Source: Centrapalus pauciflorus (lineage: Eukaryota; Streptophyta; Magnoliopsida; Asterales; Asteraceae). Taken from it: a stretch of 64,000 nucleotides of DNA. This document shows positions 43,627 to 54,570 of the stretch, piece after piece. A model generated the notes under the pieces. It did no database searches. It worked only from the letters and a program-made list of their open reading frames with translations, and was not told the DNA's origin. Location of the stretch: NCBI GenBank assembly GCA_020465985.1, contig JAANYP010001170.1, positions 340,690 through 404,689 of the forward strand, read 5' to 3'. The position numbers were made by a program, and so were the translations under genes. How positions within the stretch are numbered: the stretch's first letter is position 1; each line of letters opens with the position of its first letter.

Positions 43627-44986
43627 CTAGCTGTCTGTCTGAAGTAACATTGGATAGAAGACCCGCTAGATTGGCTTGACCAGATGATGAACTTGGAAGG
43701 TATCGTTGTTGGGACTGATTTTGGAACTGTCCCTGATGCTGACTCTGCCCTTGGTATGACTCCACTTTCGGTCTCTGACACTCCCTGGCGAAGTGTCCCA
43801 GTCCTTGACAGTTGTAGCATTTTACCTTGGACTTATCAAATCTTATCCCCTTATTATTCATTTGCAGATTCCTCCCAGTTCTTTTAATGAATCTCTTAAC
43901 CCGTTGGGTTACCATGGCCAGTTGCCATTTCAGATCCATTTCCTCAAGATCATCAGGGTCGACCTGATCGTAATCTTCGTCCCATAGAGCAGGATCATTA
44001 ATCTTCCGTTGAACACAATTTCCGTATACGGCCACAAAAGAAGCAAGCAGATTCAGATGTTCTTCCGCAGATTTTGCGCTCATGGGCATATTTGAATAGC
44101 TCTGAGTTGTCGATGCCTGTTGTACTTGAGGCTGCGATTCTTCCGATCTTCCTAATCCTAAGAACGCGCGATTCAATGTGTCATCAGACTCTGCTGGTGA
44201 CGACGTCTCTCCGGTGAAAAACGCTGTAGCAGTCTTCGGTTCGGGTGTCACTGAAGGCTTTGTTGTCTTTCCAAAATACATTGCTGGATTCTGGACTTGT
44301 TCGTAATCGGTTTCGGCCTTCAGTAGCTCGAAGTGATATGCCCGCAACGTTCCCACAATGTCATCCAGAGATTGAGAATAGTACTTGTCCTCATTCAGCT
44401 TGATCATTACCACGTACATAGCCCATTTGGCTGGTAAGGCATCAAGAAGCTTGTTGTTCTTGTCAGTATCCGGAAACTCAATCCCATGACTCTCAAGTTC
44501 TGTCAATAGATGATAGAACCGGGTGATAATATCATCCAGCTGTTCATCCTTGATCGCCTTGAAAATGGCAAACTGTTGTTTTAACAGCTCAGTACGCTTT
44601 CTACAAACCCTAGGATTCCCCTCACACCGCTTCTCTAGCGACTCCCAAAGTTCTTTTGATGTCTTCTGAGTCCTAAATGTGTGTAGAATATCCTGAGGCA
44701 AAGCCATGCGGAACAGTGAGAAAGCTTTATTTTCGGCTTCATACAATTTCTTGTCATCCTCCTTCATCATTTGGTATGACAAGACCTTCTGACGGCCTTC
44801 AACTTCTGACACTGGTGGAATATACCCTTCGTCGATGCACACCCACATGCGCATGTCGTTAAAACGCACGAAATCAGTAAATCGGTCTTTCCACCAGTAA
44901 TAATCCTCGACTTTCATCAGCTTAGGCGGTGCGTTTGCCTTCCCGACCTCGTGGTCCATTTCTAGAAATTTCTGAAGATTTGACAT
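43568..44986 (-). pseudogene. Copia-3 gag (UBN2 type, 472 codons)
   Basis: Start MSNLQKFLEMDHEVGKANAP at 44986, following the TCGAA-rich leader. The UBN2 gag domain (about 40-240) includes YYWWKDRFTDFVRFND, LWESLEKRCEGNPRVCRKR and RFYHLLTELESHGIEFP. The CCHC knuckle CYNCQGLGHFAREC lies at about 388-401 (43782-43823). A Gln-rich tail follows (QGQSQHQGQFQNQSQQ). A one-base frameshift near 43575 cuts it from the downstream region. It forms the virus-like particle. Confidence 0.92.
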
Positions 44987-45622
44987 CTTTTCGGAATTAA
45001 TTGAATATGAACTTAATTAATTTAATTCGAAACTAATTTGAATTAATTCGTTCGAATCTAGATAGATTCGAATATAATTAGATTCCAATTTATTTGGGAT
45101 TAAATTCGATTAAGTGTTATAGTTCAATTAGCTTCGAAATTAAGTCAGATTCGAGAACTCCACAGATTCGAAGGTCAGCAAACTCGAAGCAACAGCAGTT
45201 TCGACACCCTTTTCGAAACTAAGCTAGACTCGAAACAAACTCGAAACTAAGTTAGACTCGAGATCCTATTCGAATGAAGCAACAGACTCGAAACTAGGTA
45301 GATTCGAAACCCTCTGAAACAGACTCGAAAGCAGCGTATTTTGGTTAGACTCGACACTAAGTGAAACCCTAATTACCCCTATTAGATTCGAGCGCCGCAA
45401 ACTCGAAAAACGGTGAACACTTTGATTTTTTAACGATTTTCAGATTAAACCAGTATTTTTCTAACGAAAAATACCGATTTCGACTAAAAACGTGAAAAAC
45501 CACAAAGTGTTTTCCGAATAAGAATATGCTAAGCTTGAAAATACGTTTTTGAGAGAAAAACCGTCCAACTAGCGTCAAGAAACCTAGAATGTATCTAGAT
45601 GAACACGAAGAACACTCTGTAT
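44987..45622. other. Copia-3 5' leader with TCGAA array
   Basis: Between gag start and primer-binding site. 45030-45420 carries about 20 ATTCGAA / ACTCGAA motifs in 390 bp (for example GATTCGAAGG, CAAACTCGAAGC, AGACTCGAAAC); the 200 bp next to the primer-binding site carries none. No gene is visible. Confidence 0.8.
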
Positions 45623-45634
45623 GCTCTGATAGCA
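45623..45634 (-). other. Primer-binding site of Copia-3 (variant)
   Basis: Minus strand TGCTATCAGAGC, two bases from the 5' LTR at 45637. It differs from the tRNA-iMet site by C for G at the third base, so it may be a mutation or use another tRNA. Confidence 0.8.
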
Positions 45635-45636
45635 CT

Positions 45637-46281
45637 TGTAAGGTCTACCACTATACGAGATCTATCTAGACGCGGAGCCGTCAACGAGTGCGCAATCCTC
45701 GTTAACGGGTAGACGGAATCAACTCTCAACTACGAAACATGGAGACTATAAGAGGCTGAACGAACGACACACGAACGATCCTACGAACTAATTCTCTCCG
45801 AAAGAACACACACCAAGCTGATAAACTCGAGATCGCTTTATGCTTAATCCCTCACGAATTCTGCAAAAAGTCTGATTATATCTCGAGTCTATCCCTAATT
45901 ATAGACCCTGATTCGAGTCTGATGTGGGCCAAACTCGAATCTGGCCCAAGGCCCATTCGAGTCTGTCCACAAAGACACTCTCGAATCTGGGCTCTTCGAA
46001 TCTAGGCTACATTCGAATCTATCACAGATTCGAATGCCAAGCCTTGTATGATTCGAATCTAGCCTTTTACATAAACAACTAAGTGTTGAAACTTATGTTA
46101 TTACTTATGATTGATTTTATCTTTGTACTTTATGTTTGAACTTCTTGTAATACGTTACATCAAGTTCAAACATACAAACACTAATAAATATCAACCATAT
46201 ATAAACATATATAACAAACACTTGCTAGAATCACAATGTAGGATCACTTAGACTGCTATCGTCACACAGGATGTACCAACA
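45637..46281 (-). repeat. Copia-3 5' LTR (645 bp)
   Basis: Partner of 33020-33664, same length. Followed by GTTTG (46282-46286), the right target duplication, and by the continuing Copia-5 gag. Confidence 0.96.
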
Positions 46282-46286
46282 GTTTG

Positions 46287-48883
46287 AAGACAATAAAGAA
46301 TCAGCGAGACATCAAAGCCTGAGGAGAGGAATCCTGATGAGAAGGAAGGAAAAGGTTGCTTCAACTACATATAGCCAGGTGACATCGCTTGAGAATGCCA
46401 TCTTCCAAAGCGTAAGAATGAACAGTACTACAAGACAAAGTACAACCTAGTAAAGCAACACAACGCCAGCAGAGCAATGTTCACTGAAGAAGAAGATTGG
46501 CTAGAAGACACTGAAAATGAAGAAGAAGAAGCCACTGAGGTAAACATACCTCCGAAGTCTCTCTGATGGCGCTTGTCCAAGATGCCGAGACAAGTACTCA
46601 CTCATCCTATTTTGATACGGAGGTAAACATACTTCCTGATAACGCGCTAAATAAATTAGAGTCATTAAGAAAAGAAGCTACGAAATGAGATGTATCTCAG
46701 ATAGCCCATGAAAAAGTTAGATCAGAAAAGTCTGAACTCAAAACTAATATTTTACTTCTTCAGGAAGAAGTGTCAAATGCTAAAATTGAGAAAAGGATTT
46801 ATCTGTTAAACTGTCTGAACTACAATACCAACATCAGTTACTTAAAAGAAAACAAGTCTGATTATGTTCAAAAGTATGAGTTTGTTTTAGGAGAAAGAAC
46901 CAAAATAAGGGAAAAACTCAAGGACATGGAAGATAAGTGTTATAAACGCAGACAAACTGATTAGACAATAAACATGTATAAGCCTAAAAAGTTAAAATCT
47001 AAAGAAGGCTTAGGGTATGTATGTCCTAGAGTCATAGGCGAAATGATAAATAAGATAAGGAGTCCATTATTTGACATAGAAACCATGGGTCGGGGATTTG
47101 TTATGCCGTATAACAAAACATGGCCTGAAGTGCTAGCCGATGAAGAGGCAAAACGTGCAAGATCTGATAAACCTCAAATTAAGTTTGTTTACAATTGGCT
47201 AAACCACGACTCTCTCATTGGTAAACTAGATAAAACTTTCGTGAAGAAATATTTGTTAAACCAAAAGATATCATAACTGACCCGACATGACCAAAACCTT
47301 GTGAATATATTCCGTATACTATTTTGGAACAACGGGCTTCTGATCTACAACAGATATTGGAAACCACCTCACGATCTTTTGAGCAAGAACAGAATAACGT
47401 TTTAACTCAAATATCATATTTAGAAGTTGAAATCGCTCGTCTTCACTCTTCCTTAGCTGCACAGAAACCTATAGATGAGAAAAATTGTGACTTTAAGCTC
47501 GAACTTCAGGAAGCTAAGGAATTCTTTGATTATAACAGAAATACATTTCTAAGGAAGGAAAATAAGTTTAATGAGGCAACAACATAGTTTCTATTCATGA
47601 ACAGATCTTTAAGATTGCTGTTAAATCATTTGACAAGGAACGAGAACAACTACTAGCTTCTATTTACAGCTTAGAGACTGAACTCATTTCTCAATCAAAC
47701 AATAAGTATTCGCGGTTTCTGTCATTCACAATACAACTCCTATAGCTATCCAATAAAATTTCTGCTACTAAACAGACATACACTAAACAACAAACATGGA
47801 AATTAAGAAAGGCAAAGAACTAATGATTTTTCTTGTTACTGTCCTAAAAGGCTTTTTTTCAAAAACAATTGCAATAGATATCATCAACAATTCTACTTGT
47901 TACTCTATCAAGGCCAAGCAGAATTCTCAAAAACCAAAACAGAACAACAAAATCTTTACATCTATGTCTACATCTGCTAAAGCTAACAAGTGTATGTCTT
48001 CTATTATAGAACAGGGAGTAAAATTTAATGTTACGACAAATAAGAAGGCATCTCATCTGAAGACTGCGGTAGCAAAATCATTTATTTCAAATTCTATTTT
48101 TTCTAATGTAATCAAAGATAAAACTGCGGTTGATTTAAATTTAAGTACTGCTTTGTGTGATTGCAATGTTATGAATAAATCTTCTATAAAATGATATTCA
48201 TTTAAGCAGTTGTTTGGTAGATCTCAATCACAACCTAATTTGTCTATGCCTATATTAATGAATTTTGCTCTTGTGCTCAAATTCTACAATCACATACGAA
48301 ACTCTAAACATTAAGTTAGAAGGGAATAAAAATCAACAGTAACATATAAATCTGTATGGATTCCTATGTCGTGTCTTCCGGCAAACAAAGACATTAAGTG
48401 TACTATATATGCAACCAAAGTCAGTTCAGTACTTAGGAACCTTACCGACAATGTTAAGTACTCAGGACCCAAATATCATAAAATTTAGGTACAAAAGACC
48501 ACTTGATCATCTTGCAAGAATGGAATCTAATCACCTCGGAGTAGGACCCACGATTTAATGGCTTCTGAAAACCCAGTTCATGATCCGAACGTCAAATTTA
48601 CAAATAATGACTCCATTCTTACTTTCAATTAAACAGTGTGTTGGTGTTAGACTCTTGCTGCTCACGGCACATGACCGGTAGTCAAGATCTTCTTTCAAAC
48701 TTCTTTTCTTCTGAAAGAGGCACCGTTAAATTTAATAACAATGGAGTTGTGAAAATTCGATGCTACGAAGATCTCGAAATGGACAATTTGAAAGTTACTC
48801 AAGTCTCTTATGTCCAAGGTCTCGAACATAATCTATTCATCTTGCTCTCAACACTCTCAAAGATGTCTGTCGGTAGGGCCTGA
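46287..48883 (+). pseudogene. Copia-5 gag 3' part, coiled coil and protease (broken)
   Basis: Plus strand after the Copia-3 insertion: a degraded zinc knuckle (GCFNYI...ECHLPK, 46338-46398), acidic stretch (EEEDWLEDTENEEEEA, about 46480-46535), coiled-coil pieces (46770-46964 and 47324-47587), and a protease with LDSCCSRHMTGSQDLLSNFF (48640-48702) and VQGLEHNLF (48812-48838). The active site reads DSC where DSG is usual. Frame changes about every 200-300 bases show it is long dead. Confidence 0.78.
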
Positions 48884-49120
48884 TACAAAAAATATTCTGC
48901 TTTATGATTAGCAGCTTATCTCTCTCTCTCTCTCTCTCTCTCGCTCTCTCTCTCTCTCCTTGTCCTCCTGTGGGACCCATTGTTCTTTGGTAGCTAGGAT
49001 GGGAGGAACAACAGTAGAAACTGAAGAAATGTCAGAATAGAAAATAGTATGTCCTTCCTTGATGGATTGAATTGTCAAGATCAAAATCACCTAAGATTAA
49101 CTGGTTTTAATAAATCAGAG
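48884..49120. other. Unassigned stretch with CT/TC microsatellite
   Basis: About 240 bp between the end of Copia-5 and the presumed LTR of Copia-4. 48919-48958 is (TC)n interrupted once by GC. The rest resembles nothing I recognise. Confidence 0.6.
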
Positions 49121-49423
49121 TGTAAATCAATAACCTTGTATTGAATCAAAGTCCAATTAAGAAGTTTGCGGAATAACACTTAATTGTTTTAAGAAAACTT
49201 TCGGAATAAATAACTGATAAATATAGCTAAAATCAAATACTTTATATTGACAAAATCACTGATTACAATCACCTCTAATCTGTTTGATTATACGAAGAAC
49301 ACAGACTATTGTTAGGGTTTTACAACCTTAGAGGCTTGAGAAAGTTTATCAGAAAGCAATTACAATAAAGCACAGAATTACAAAACTTTCACGTACAGAC
49401 TTACAATAGAAAGACCTAGTCTA

Positions 49424-49435
49424 TCTATATATATA
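49424..49435 (-). promoter_or_regulatory. TATA box in the Copia-4 LTR
   Basis: TATATATATAGA on the minus strand, about 280 nt from the LTR inner end. Typical plant TATA; function inferred from position only. Confidence 0.5.
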
Positions 49436-49549
49436 GCCTTCTGATTTGATTCCTTGAAGAACTCTAATTTCTCTGGTAGTAGATATGCTAGGAAGATATT
49501 CAAATCTTCAAATATATATCACTTCTTGAATTTCAGCACTTTCTGTTGT

Positions 49550-49690
49550 TAATCTGTTGAGCAGCTTGAACTTTTAACTCTGGGAGCTTGAACTTTTGAA
49601 CTAGCAGCTCGGACTTATTGAACTAGCAGCTTGAACTTTGTGATTACACATAAATACTACTAACAGTTTGAGAAATCTAACTAACAGCTT
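49550..49690. repeat. AGCTTGAAC / CTAGCAGC repeat cluster in the Copia-4 LTR
   Basis: Five or six near copies of GAACTAGCAGCTTGAACTTT-like sequence at 20-30 bp spacing. Related motifs (ACTAACAGTCCGAG, ACTAGTAGCTTGAG, CTCAAGCTGTTAG) recur at 52795-52855 just upstream of the extra ORF, the counterpart of the TCGAA arrays in Copia-2 and Copia-3. Confidence 0.7.
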
Positions 49691-49715
49691 GACATACTTA
49701 GAATATTTCCCAACA

Positions 49716-49729
49716 ATCTCCCCCTAACT
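49716..49729 (-). other. Polypurine tract of Copia-4
   Basis: Plus strand ATCTCCCCCTAACT, so AGTTAGGGGGAGAT on the element strand, directly inside the 3' LTR. Confidence 0.85.
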
Positions 49730-49852
49730 TAAATTCTTTACACAAGACTTTAAGTTTCTATACAAATAAGGAAATAAAACAAAGTAAAACTATTATATAC
49801 AAACTAAGGCATCCAAAAACTTACAACTGCGAAAGTTTCTGCCTTATAGCTT

Positions 49853-52610
49853 TTATGAATTCTCTTTCAACTCCTCTTTATCACAATTAATCTTCATAGA
49901 GCTCATTTGGAGTAGCCATGCCTTTGGCATATTGAGAAATTCAAAATTGTAGAACCTGCTAGATCCGTCTGCAAGCTTGAGTCTATATGTCATTGATTTG
50001 GCATATAAATCAACCTGTATAATCTTCATATCCTTGGCAGCTTCTATATCTACACTGGTAGACTCTGGGTCAAAAATGCTTCTGAGATCTTTCAAATTTC
50101 ATTGAAACCAAACACATCGAGACTTAGAATGACTGGCACTTCCAATATGATGCATTTGTGTCAGCTCATCTCTAGTTAGTCTCTGTACCAGATGAATTAG
50201 GCTTTTAAATTCTTCCTCTGGACCAGCCTCTCTTTTGATCACAAAATGATACACAAAATCAATGTCATCCATTGACTTAGCATACCAGTAAGTAATAGGA
50301 GGTTTAGAGAAGTCATACAGATCCAGGACCTTTTCAATTTCCATCGCCTTTTGCAACTGTTGTTCAAACAGCACTCTCTTAACCTGATCAAACTTTGCTT
50401 GTTGAATGGCTTCAGAAGGAGGATCATTAACAACAATTTTAACTGGTTCTTATGGACCTTGGACTTGTTGGGAGGTTGTGGATGCTTTTTATTTATCCTT
50501 TTCTTTGTCATATAAAGCCTGAAGCTTTTCAGTTGACAATGACTGAGCAATTACTTTTGATATTCCAGCTGTACCAGAGAAATTTATCAGAAATCTTCTA
50601 TGTTCTGCCTTTGATGGCCCTGTTGGCCTTTTCCTCTTCTTTTGACTATCCTTGACCACAAACCGTCTTAGGTAATCTCCTAAGGTTTCATCATCTCCCA
50701 TTGGTTCATGAGTTTGCTGGTCTAAGATCTCATCTTGTTCTTCTGTTAATTTCCTTGCGAGTTCAGCATCATGGGCAACATGGGCTTCTTTAGAGATGAA
50801 TTTGATCTTTGGAGTCTCAATCAGAACACCCTTGCCCTTGTCTTTGGAAGCTGATGCTGTGGGTTGGACTGCTGGGACAGGAGCTTGAGGACCTTCCCTG
50901 ATGACCACTCTACTTGTCCTGGTGGGAGCAACTTGAGCTTCTAGACTAACAACTTGAGAAACTGTTGGGACTGTTAGCCTAGAAACTGAAGCTGTTGGAG
51001 GAGAAGTTGAAGCTGTTTGGACTGGATGATGGATCTCCTGATTCTCCCCCTTTTTGGATGCATTGGTTTGGCCAGGGGGACCAAAAACCTTTGCAAGAAG
51101 GGATTGAACTAACTTCTGAAGCTGTATGATCTTGTTACCACAAAGTGTGAACCCAAGGTGAACCTGATCCTGTCTTTGTTGTTGGGCTGCTGTTAAATGT
51201 TGCAAAGCTGTGATTTGAGCTCCCTGTGCAGCAATAATGGACTTGTAATGTTCGAAAATAGCTACAACAGGTTTCAGCTGTTGTTCCGTTAAAGCCATTA
51301 GTTGCAGACTAGCCTCAAGATCTTCAAATGATAGTGGTATTTGAGATCTATTACTGGCATGAATTCCAAAAGTAGAAACATCTAGGCCCCTTTGTTCTTG
51401 GTACTGGGGACTTCTAGAAGGTGTTTGGACACCCTCTGTTGCCATGGGTGTGGTCTTAGAGATGTTGATACTGTCATGTGCCTCTTGTGTAGAGACTGCA
51501 GTAGTATCATCCACAAATCCCATATAAACATCCTCTGATGGGATGTACACCTCCAAATTGAGGGTGGGAGTATCCTCAATGGGTTCCCTTTCGATATTCT
51601 GTGCAGGAGTGTCCCCCTGCACAGGGCTATTTGGCTCTGGTAGTTGGACTGAGGAGGAAGGAGCTCCTACAACACTTTGTGTTTTATACATTTGAAGTGA
51701 GGGCGCTGGGGAGGTATGTATAATAGAAGGAGCAGAGGAAGTGTTTGTATCATGAGGAGTGGGTTAGGGTCCTGGGGGTGAAGCAGTAATGGATGGCTGA
51801 GCCTGCTCAGGACCCTCTCCTCTGTTTCTTAGATTGATGTCCTGCATTGCAGAAGGCAATGGGACATCCACATTGTGAAAATTGGCACTTGGTTTCAAAA
51901 GCCTTTTGATAGAAGGTAAAGAGTTCCTATGAGAAACATGTATCCTTTTATGTATTTTAAAATTATTGCAAGACTTTGCAATTATTTCTGCCAAAAACCT
52001 TGTATACATCAATAATTTCCCATTCTTTAGGGCTTGATGCCTTAACATCCCCTGAAAAATCAAATTTGAAAAATTGAACTGTTGGCTTGTTGATAAGGAC
52101 ACTAAGGCAGTGGCAATATTTGAAGAAAATTCAGACCAACCAGTTCTTTTAGGGCTTATACACTACTGAATAATATGCACAAGATATTTCCATTTAGGGG
52201 CAAAATGTGCTTTAAAGAAGGTAAAGGAATCAGTAGGGCCCCTATACCCAATAGCAGAAAGACCTTCATGTAAAGCAGTAAGGGATAGATCAATTATACC
52301 TATGGCATCTTAAAGATGCAGATGTTGGCGTATAGACTCCTCGGTGATGGTAATGGGATTACCATCAATGTTGGATACAAAAGAGGTGACTTCATTAGAG
52401 GTATTGGCAGTGGCTGATTTCCAGAACTACTCAATATGGGCGACGTATATGGTGGGATTAATAGTGAGAGCATGATGGATATGGGAACCATGAAGAAAGT
52501 CCATCATGTCATGGAATGGTTGCAGTTCAGCATGTTTGAGAGAGTAGGGTAGGCAGTTATATTCTTTGACAAACTCGATTGGAAATCAAGACGGTGATTT
52601 AGGGTTTGGA
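49853..52610 (-). pseudogene. Copia-4 extra ORF (aORF), broken
   Basis: Minus strand from about 52600: N-terminal domain with MMDFLHGSHIHHALTINPT, a stop, FW, then AIGYRGPTDSF, APKWKYLVHII, CISPKRTGWSEF, and FNFSNLIFQGMLRH (51764-52102 open). A 400-codon Ser/Thr/Gln/Pro-rich linker follows (51691-50489) with a charged helix (ELARKLTEEQDEIL). The C-terminal domain (50374-49853) has YHFVIKREAGPEEEFKSLIH and FNMP-like features. Stops near 52300, 52430, 52165 and 51763 and a frameshift near 50480 break it. From memory, this type of domain is common in hypothetical proteins of copia elements in eudicots; I could not check that. Function unknown. Confidence 0.75.
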
Positions 52611-52955
52611 ACGACTGTGTGTAAATCGCTCAGAGAGAAGATGAAAAGATCGTGGAAGATATTTTTACAACTGGTAGTTGCAATCGAACTAAGCTGGGGC
52701 TTTAAAGGTTTTGGCTTTTCAAAAATATCTAGTCCCGCGCACAATCTTATGAAGAATTACTGAATTACCCTGCACACTTTGACAGACCAAGTGAAACAAC
52801 TAACAGTCCGAGAAAATGAACTAGTAGCTTGAGAATAGTCTCAAGCTGTTAGGTTAAAATGAAGCATTTTTTAAATGAAACAGTGTCTCCACCTTAACTA
52901 AGCACATCGAATAAGTATTTTCCTCATGAAATAATGGAGAATAATGAAGAACAAA
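52611..52955. other. Copia-4 spacer between RNase H and extra ORF
   Basis: About 350 bp, much shorter than in Copia-2 and Copia-3. The minus strand has AGTCCGAG/AGCTTGAG/GCTGTTAG motifs (52795-52855) and then a leader-like stretch with TTCATCTTCTCTCTGAGCG and AAACCCTAAATC (52590-52650), typical of plant 5' untranslated regions. Confidence 0.5.
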
Positions 52956-53473
52956 TTAATCCATATTTACCATACCAATATTTGATACTAGAATGGTGAA
53001 TCTCCCTACATCAAATGGTTTTGTAAATAGATCAGCTAACTGATCATCTGTATAAATTTTGGTGACTTGGATTAATTTCTCCTCATTACAGTCCCTTATA
53101 AAATGAAATCTAATGTCTATGTGCTTGGTTTTGGGAAATTTCACTGGATTTTATACATTGCTTATTGCACTTGAATTGTCAATATAAGTAGGAGTAGATA
53201 GAAAGTTCATACTTGGGAACAGTAGCTGGCAGCTGCAACATATTCTGCTTCAGTAGATGAAGTCGATACAGTGGTATGCTTTTTGCACTGCCAAGAGACC
53301 AGTCTTGCTCCTAGATATTGACATCCACCAGTTGTGGATTTTCTGTCTATGTTGCAACCTCCATAGTCACTGTCAGAATAGATTGTTAGTTCAAGAGGAG
53401 AGTCCTTGGGATACCATAGTCCCAATTTTGGTTGGCCCTTGAGGTATCTAAAGATTCTCTTAACAACAAACAA
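52956..53473 (-). pseudogene. Copia-4 RNase H
   Basis: Minus strand: YSDSDYGGCNIDRKSTTGGC, STSSTEAEYVAAASYCSQV, then a short deletion and frameshift (53150-53210), FPKTKHIDIRFHFIRDC and ADLFTKPFDVGRFTILV to 52956. Copia RNase H, inactive through the lesion in its middle. Confidence 0.88.
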
Positions 53474-53568
53474 ATGTGAGTCCTTTGGAGCACATTAAAA
53501 CCTGGCACAAACATAAACAACAAACATTATATCAGGTCAAGAAGATGTGAGATACATTAGTGACCCTA

Positions 53569-54570
53569 TCAAGGATCTGTATAAGTGAATATCCACATCC
53601 ACTCCTTCTTTATCTGCATCAAGCTGCTTGTGAGTGTCCATTGGTGTGCTGGCCACTTTGGTGTCTTGTATCCAAAATTTTCTAGGATGTCATTCACATA
53701 CTTTGATTGGCTTATAAAAAGTCCAGTGGGTTTCTGCTTGACCTGCAATCCTAGAAAGAAAGTTAGTTCTCCCATTGAACTCATTTGAAACTTATTGTGC
53801 ATCAAGGTTTCAAACTCTTTGCACAAAATGTCATTTGTTGATTTCAAAGATGATATCATCAACATAGATCTGAACAAGAAGAATCTCTGATTTGATGGAC
53901 TTTGTGAAATGTCTTGTCCAGAGTACCTCTCTTGAATCCATTTTGTAGAAGATATGAAGACAAAGTGTCATACCATGCTCTTGGGGCTTGGTGGAGTCCA
54001 TAGAGGGCTTGTCTAACTTGTAGACTCTGTCTGGATACTTATAGTCCTCAAATCCAGGGGGTTGACATACATAAACCAGTTCTTCGATTTTACCATACAA
54101 GAATGCTGATTTCACATCCATTCGGTACACTTTGAACCCTTTGAAGCTGGCATAAGCTAGGAACAGTCTGATGGCTTCTATCCTTGATACTGAGGCAAAG
54201 ACATCATCATAATCTATTCCTTCTTCTTGAGTATATCCTTGAGCTACAAACCTTGTTTTATTCTTGATCACCACACCTCTCTCATCCTTCTTGTTTCGAA
54301 AACCCATCTTGTACCAATTGCCCTCTTACCTTTAGGCAAGTCAACTAGAGTCCATACATTATGAATGTTAAACTGCAAAAGTTCTTCTTGCATTGCCTCA
54401 ATCCAAGATGGATCTTTCAGAGCCTCAGATGCCTTCTTTGGCTCCAATTGTGACATGAAGCATGCATGTTCAAAGGCAGCTCGACTGAATTCAGGGACTA
54501 CTGATTCAGCATCAGTGGACTCCATGTGAACCATTGTCCTTGTCTGCACAGGAGTGCGTGGGTCTCCCAT
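53569..54570 (-). pseudogene. Copia-4 reverse transcriptase (broken)
   Basis: Minus strand from 54570: QEELLQFNIHNVWTLVDLPK, then a frameshift near 54290, FKVYRMDVKSAFLYGKIEEL, a frameshift near 54010, VQIYVDDIIFEINK (about 53850, YVDD intact), another frameshift, and FFLGLQVKQKPTGLFISQSK. At least three frameshifts. Clearly copia RT, inactive. Confidence 0.88.

Larger units (their letters stand above)
33020..46281 (-). mobile_element. Copia-3: 13.3-kb Sirevirus-like copia element with extra ORF
   Basis: Complete minus-strand element: LTRs 33020-33664 and 45637-46281 (645 bp each, about 8 differences, about 1.2%), target duplication GTTTG (33015-33019 and 46282-46286), polypurine tract, primer-binding site. 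Gene order: gag, second zinc-knuckle region, protease, integrase, RT, RNase H, 2.1-kb spacer, extra ORF. TCGAA motifs fill the LTR, the gag leader and the sequence upstream of the extra ORF. Lesions per gene are few, so its original layout is easy to read. Confidence 0.97.
32054..48883 (+). mobile_element. Copia-5: plus-strand copia fragment (gag to protease), split by Copia-3
   Basis: The only plus-strand element. It keeps a short leader, gag, zinc knuckle, coiled coil and protease, but no LTRs, integrase, RT or RNase H. It is interrupted at 33019/46282 by Copia-3, with GTTTG duplicated on each side; the reading AAGAAGTTTG / GTTTGAAGACAAT is continuous once Copia-3 is removed. It ends near 48883 just after the protease. 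Both ends are truncated without target duplications. Confidence 0.8.
49121..49715 (-). repeat. Copia-4 3' LTR (left limit uncertain)
   Basis: The right end CCCAACA next to a polypurine tract is firm. The left end was chosen at TGTAAATCAATAACC because it has the TGT start of the other copia LTRs; there is no partner to confirm it. The minus strand has a TATATATATAG box at 49424-49435. 49550-49690 repeats CAGCTTGAACTT / GAACTAGCAGC. Confidence 0.6.

Noticed and set aside
45623..45634. Copia-3 priming by a different tRNA
   Set aside because: The single change from the iMet site is more simply a mutation; other family members would be needed to claim a new primer.
48908..49090. Minus-strand ORF with Glu/Arg repeat
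   Set aside because: It is a translation of the CT microsatellite.
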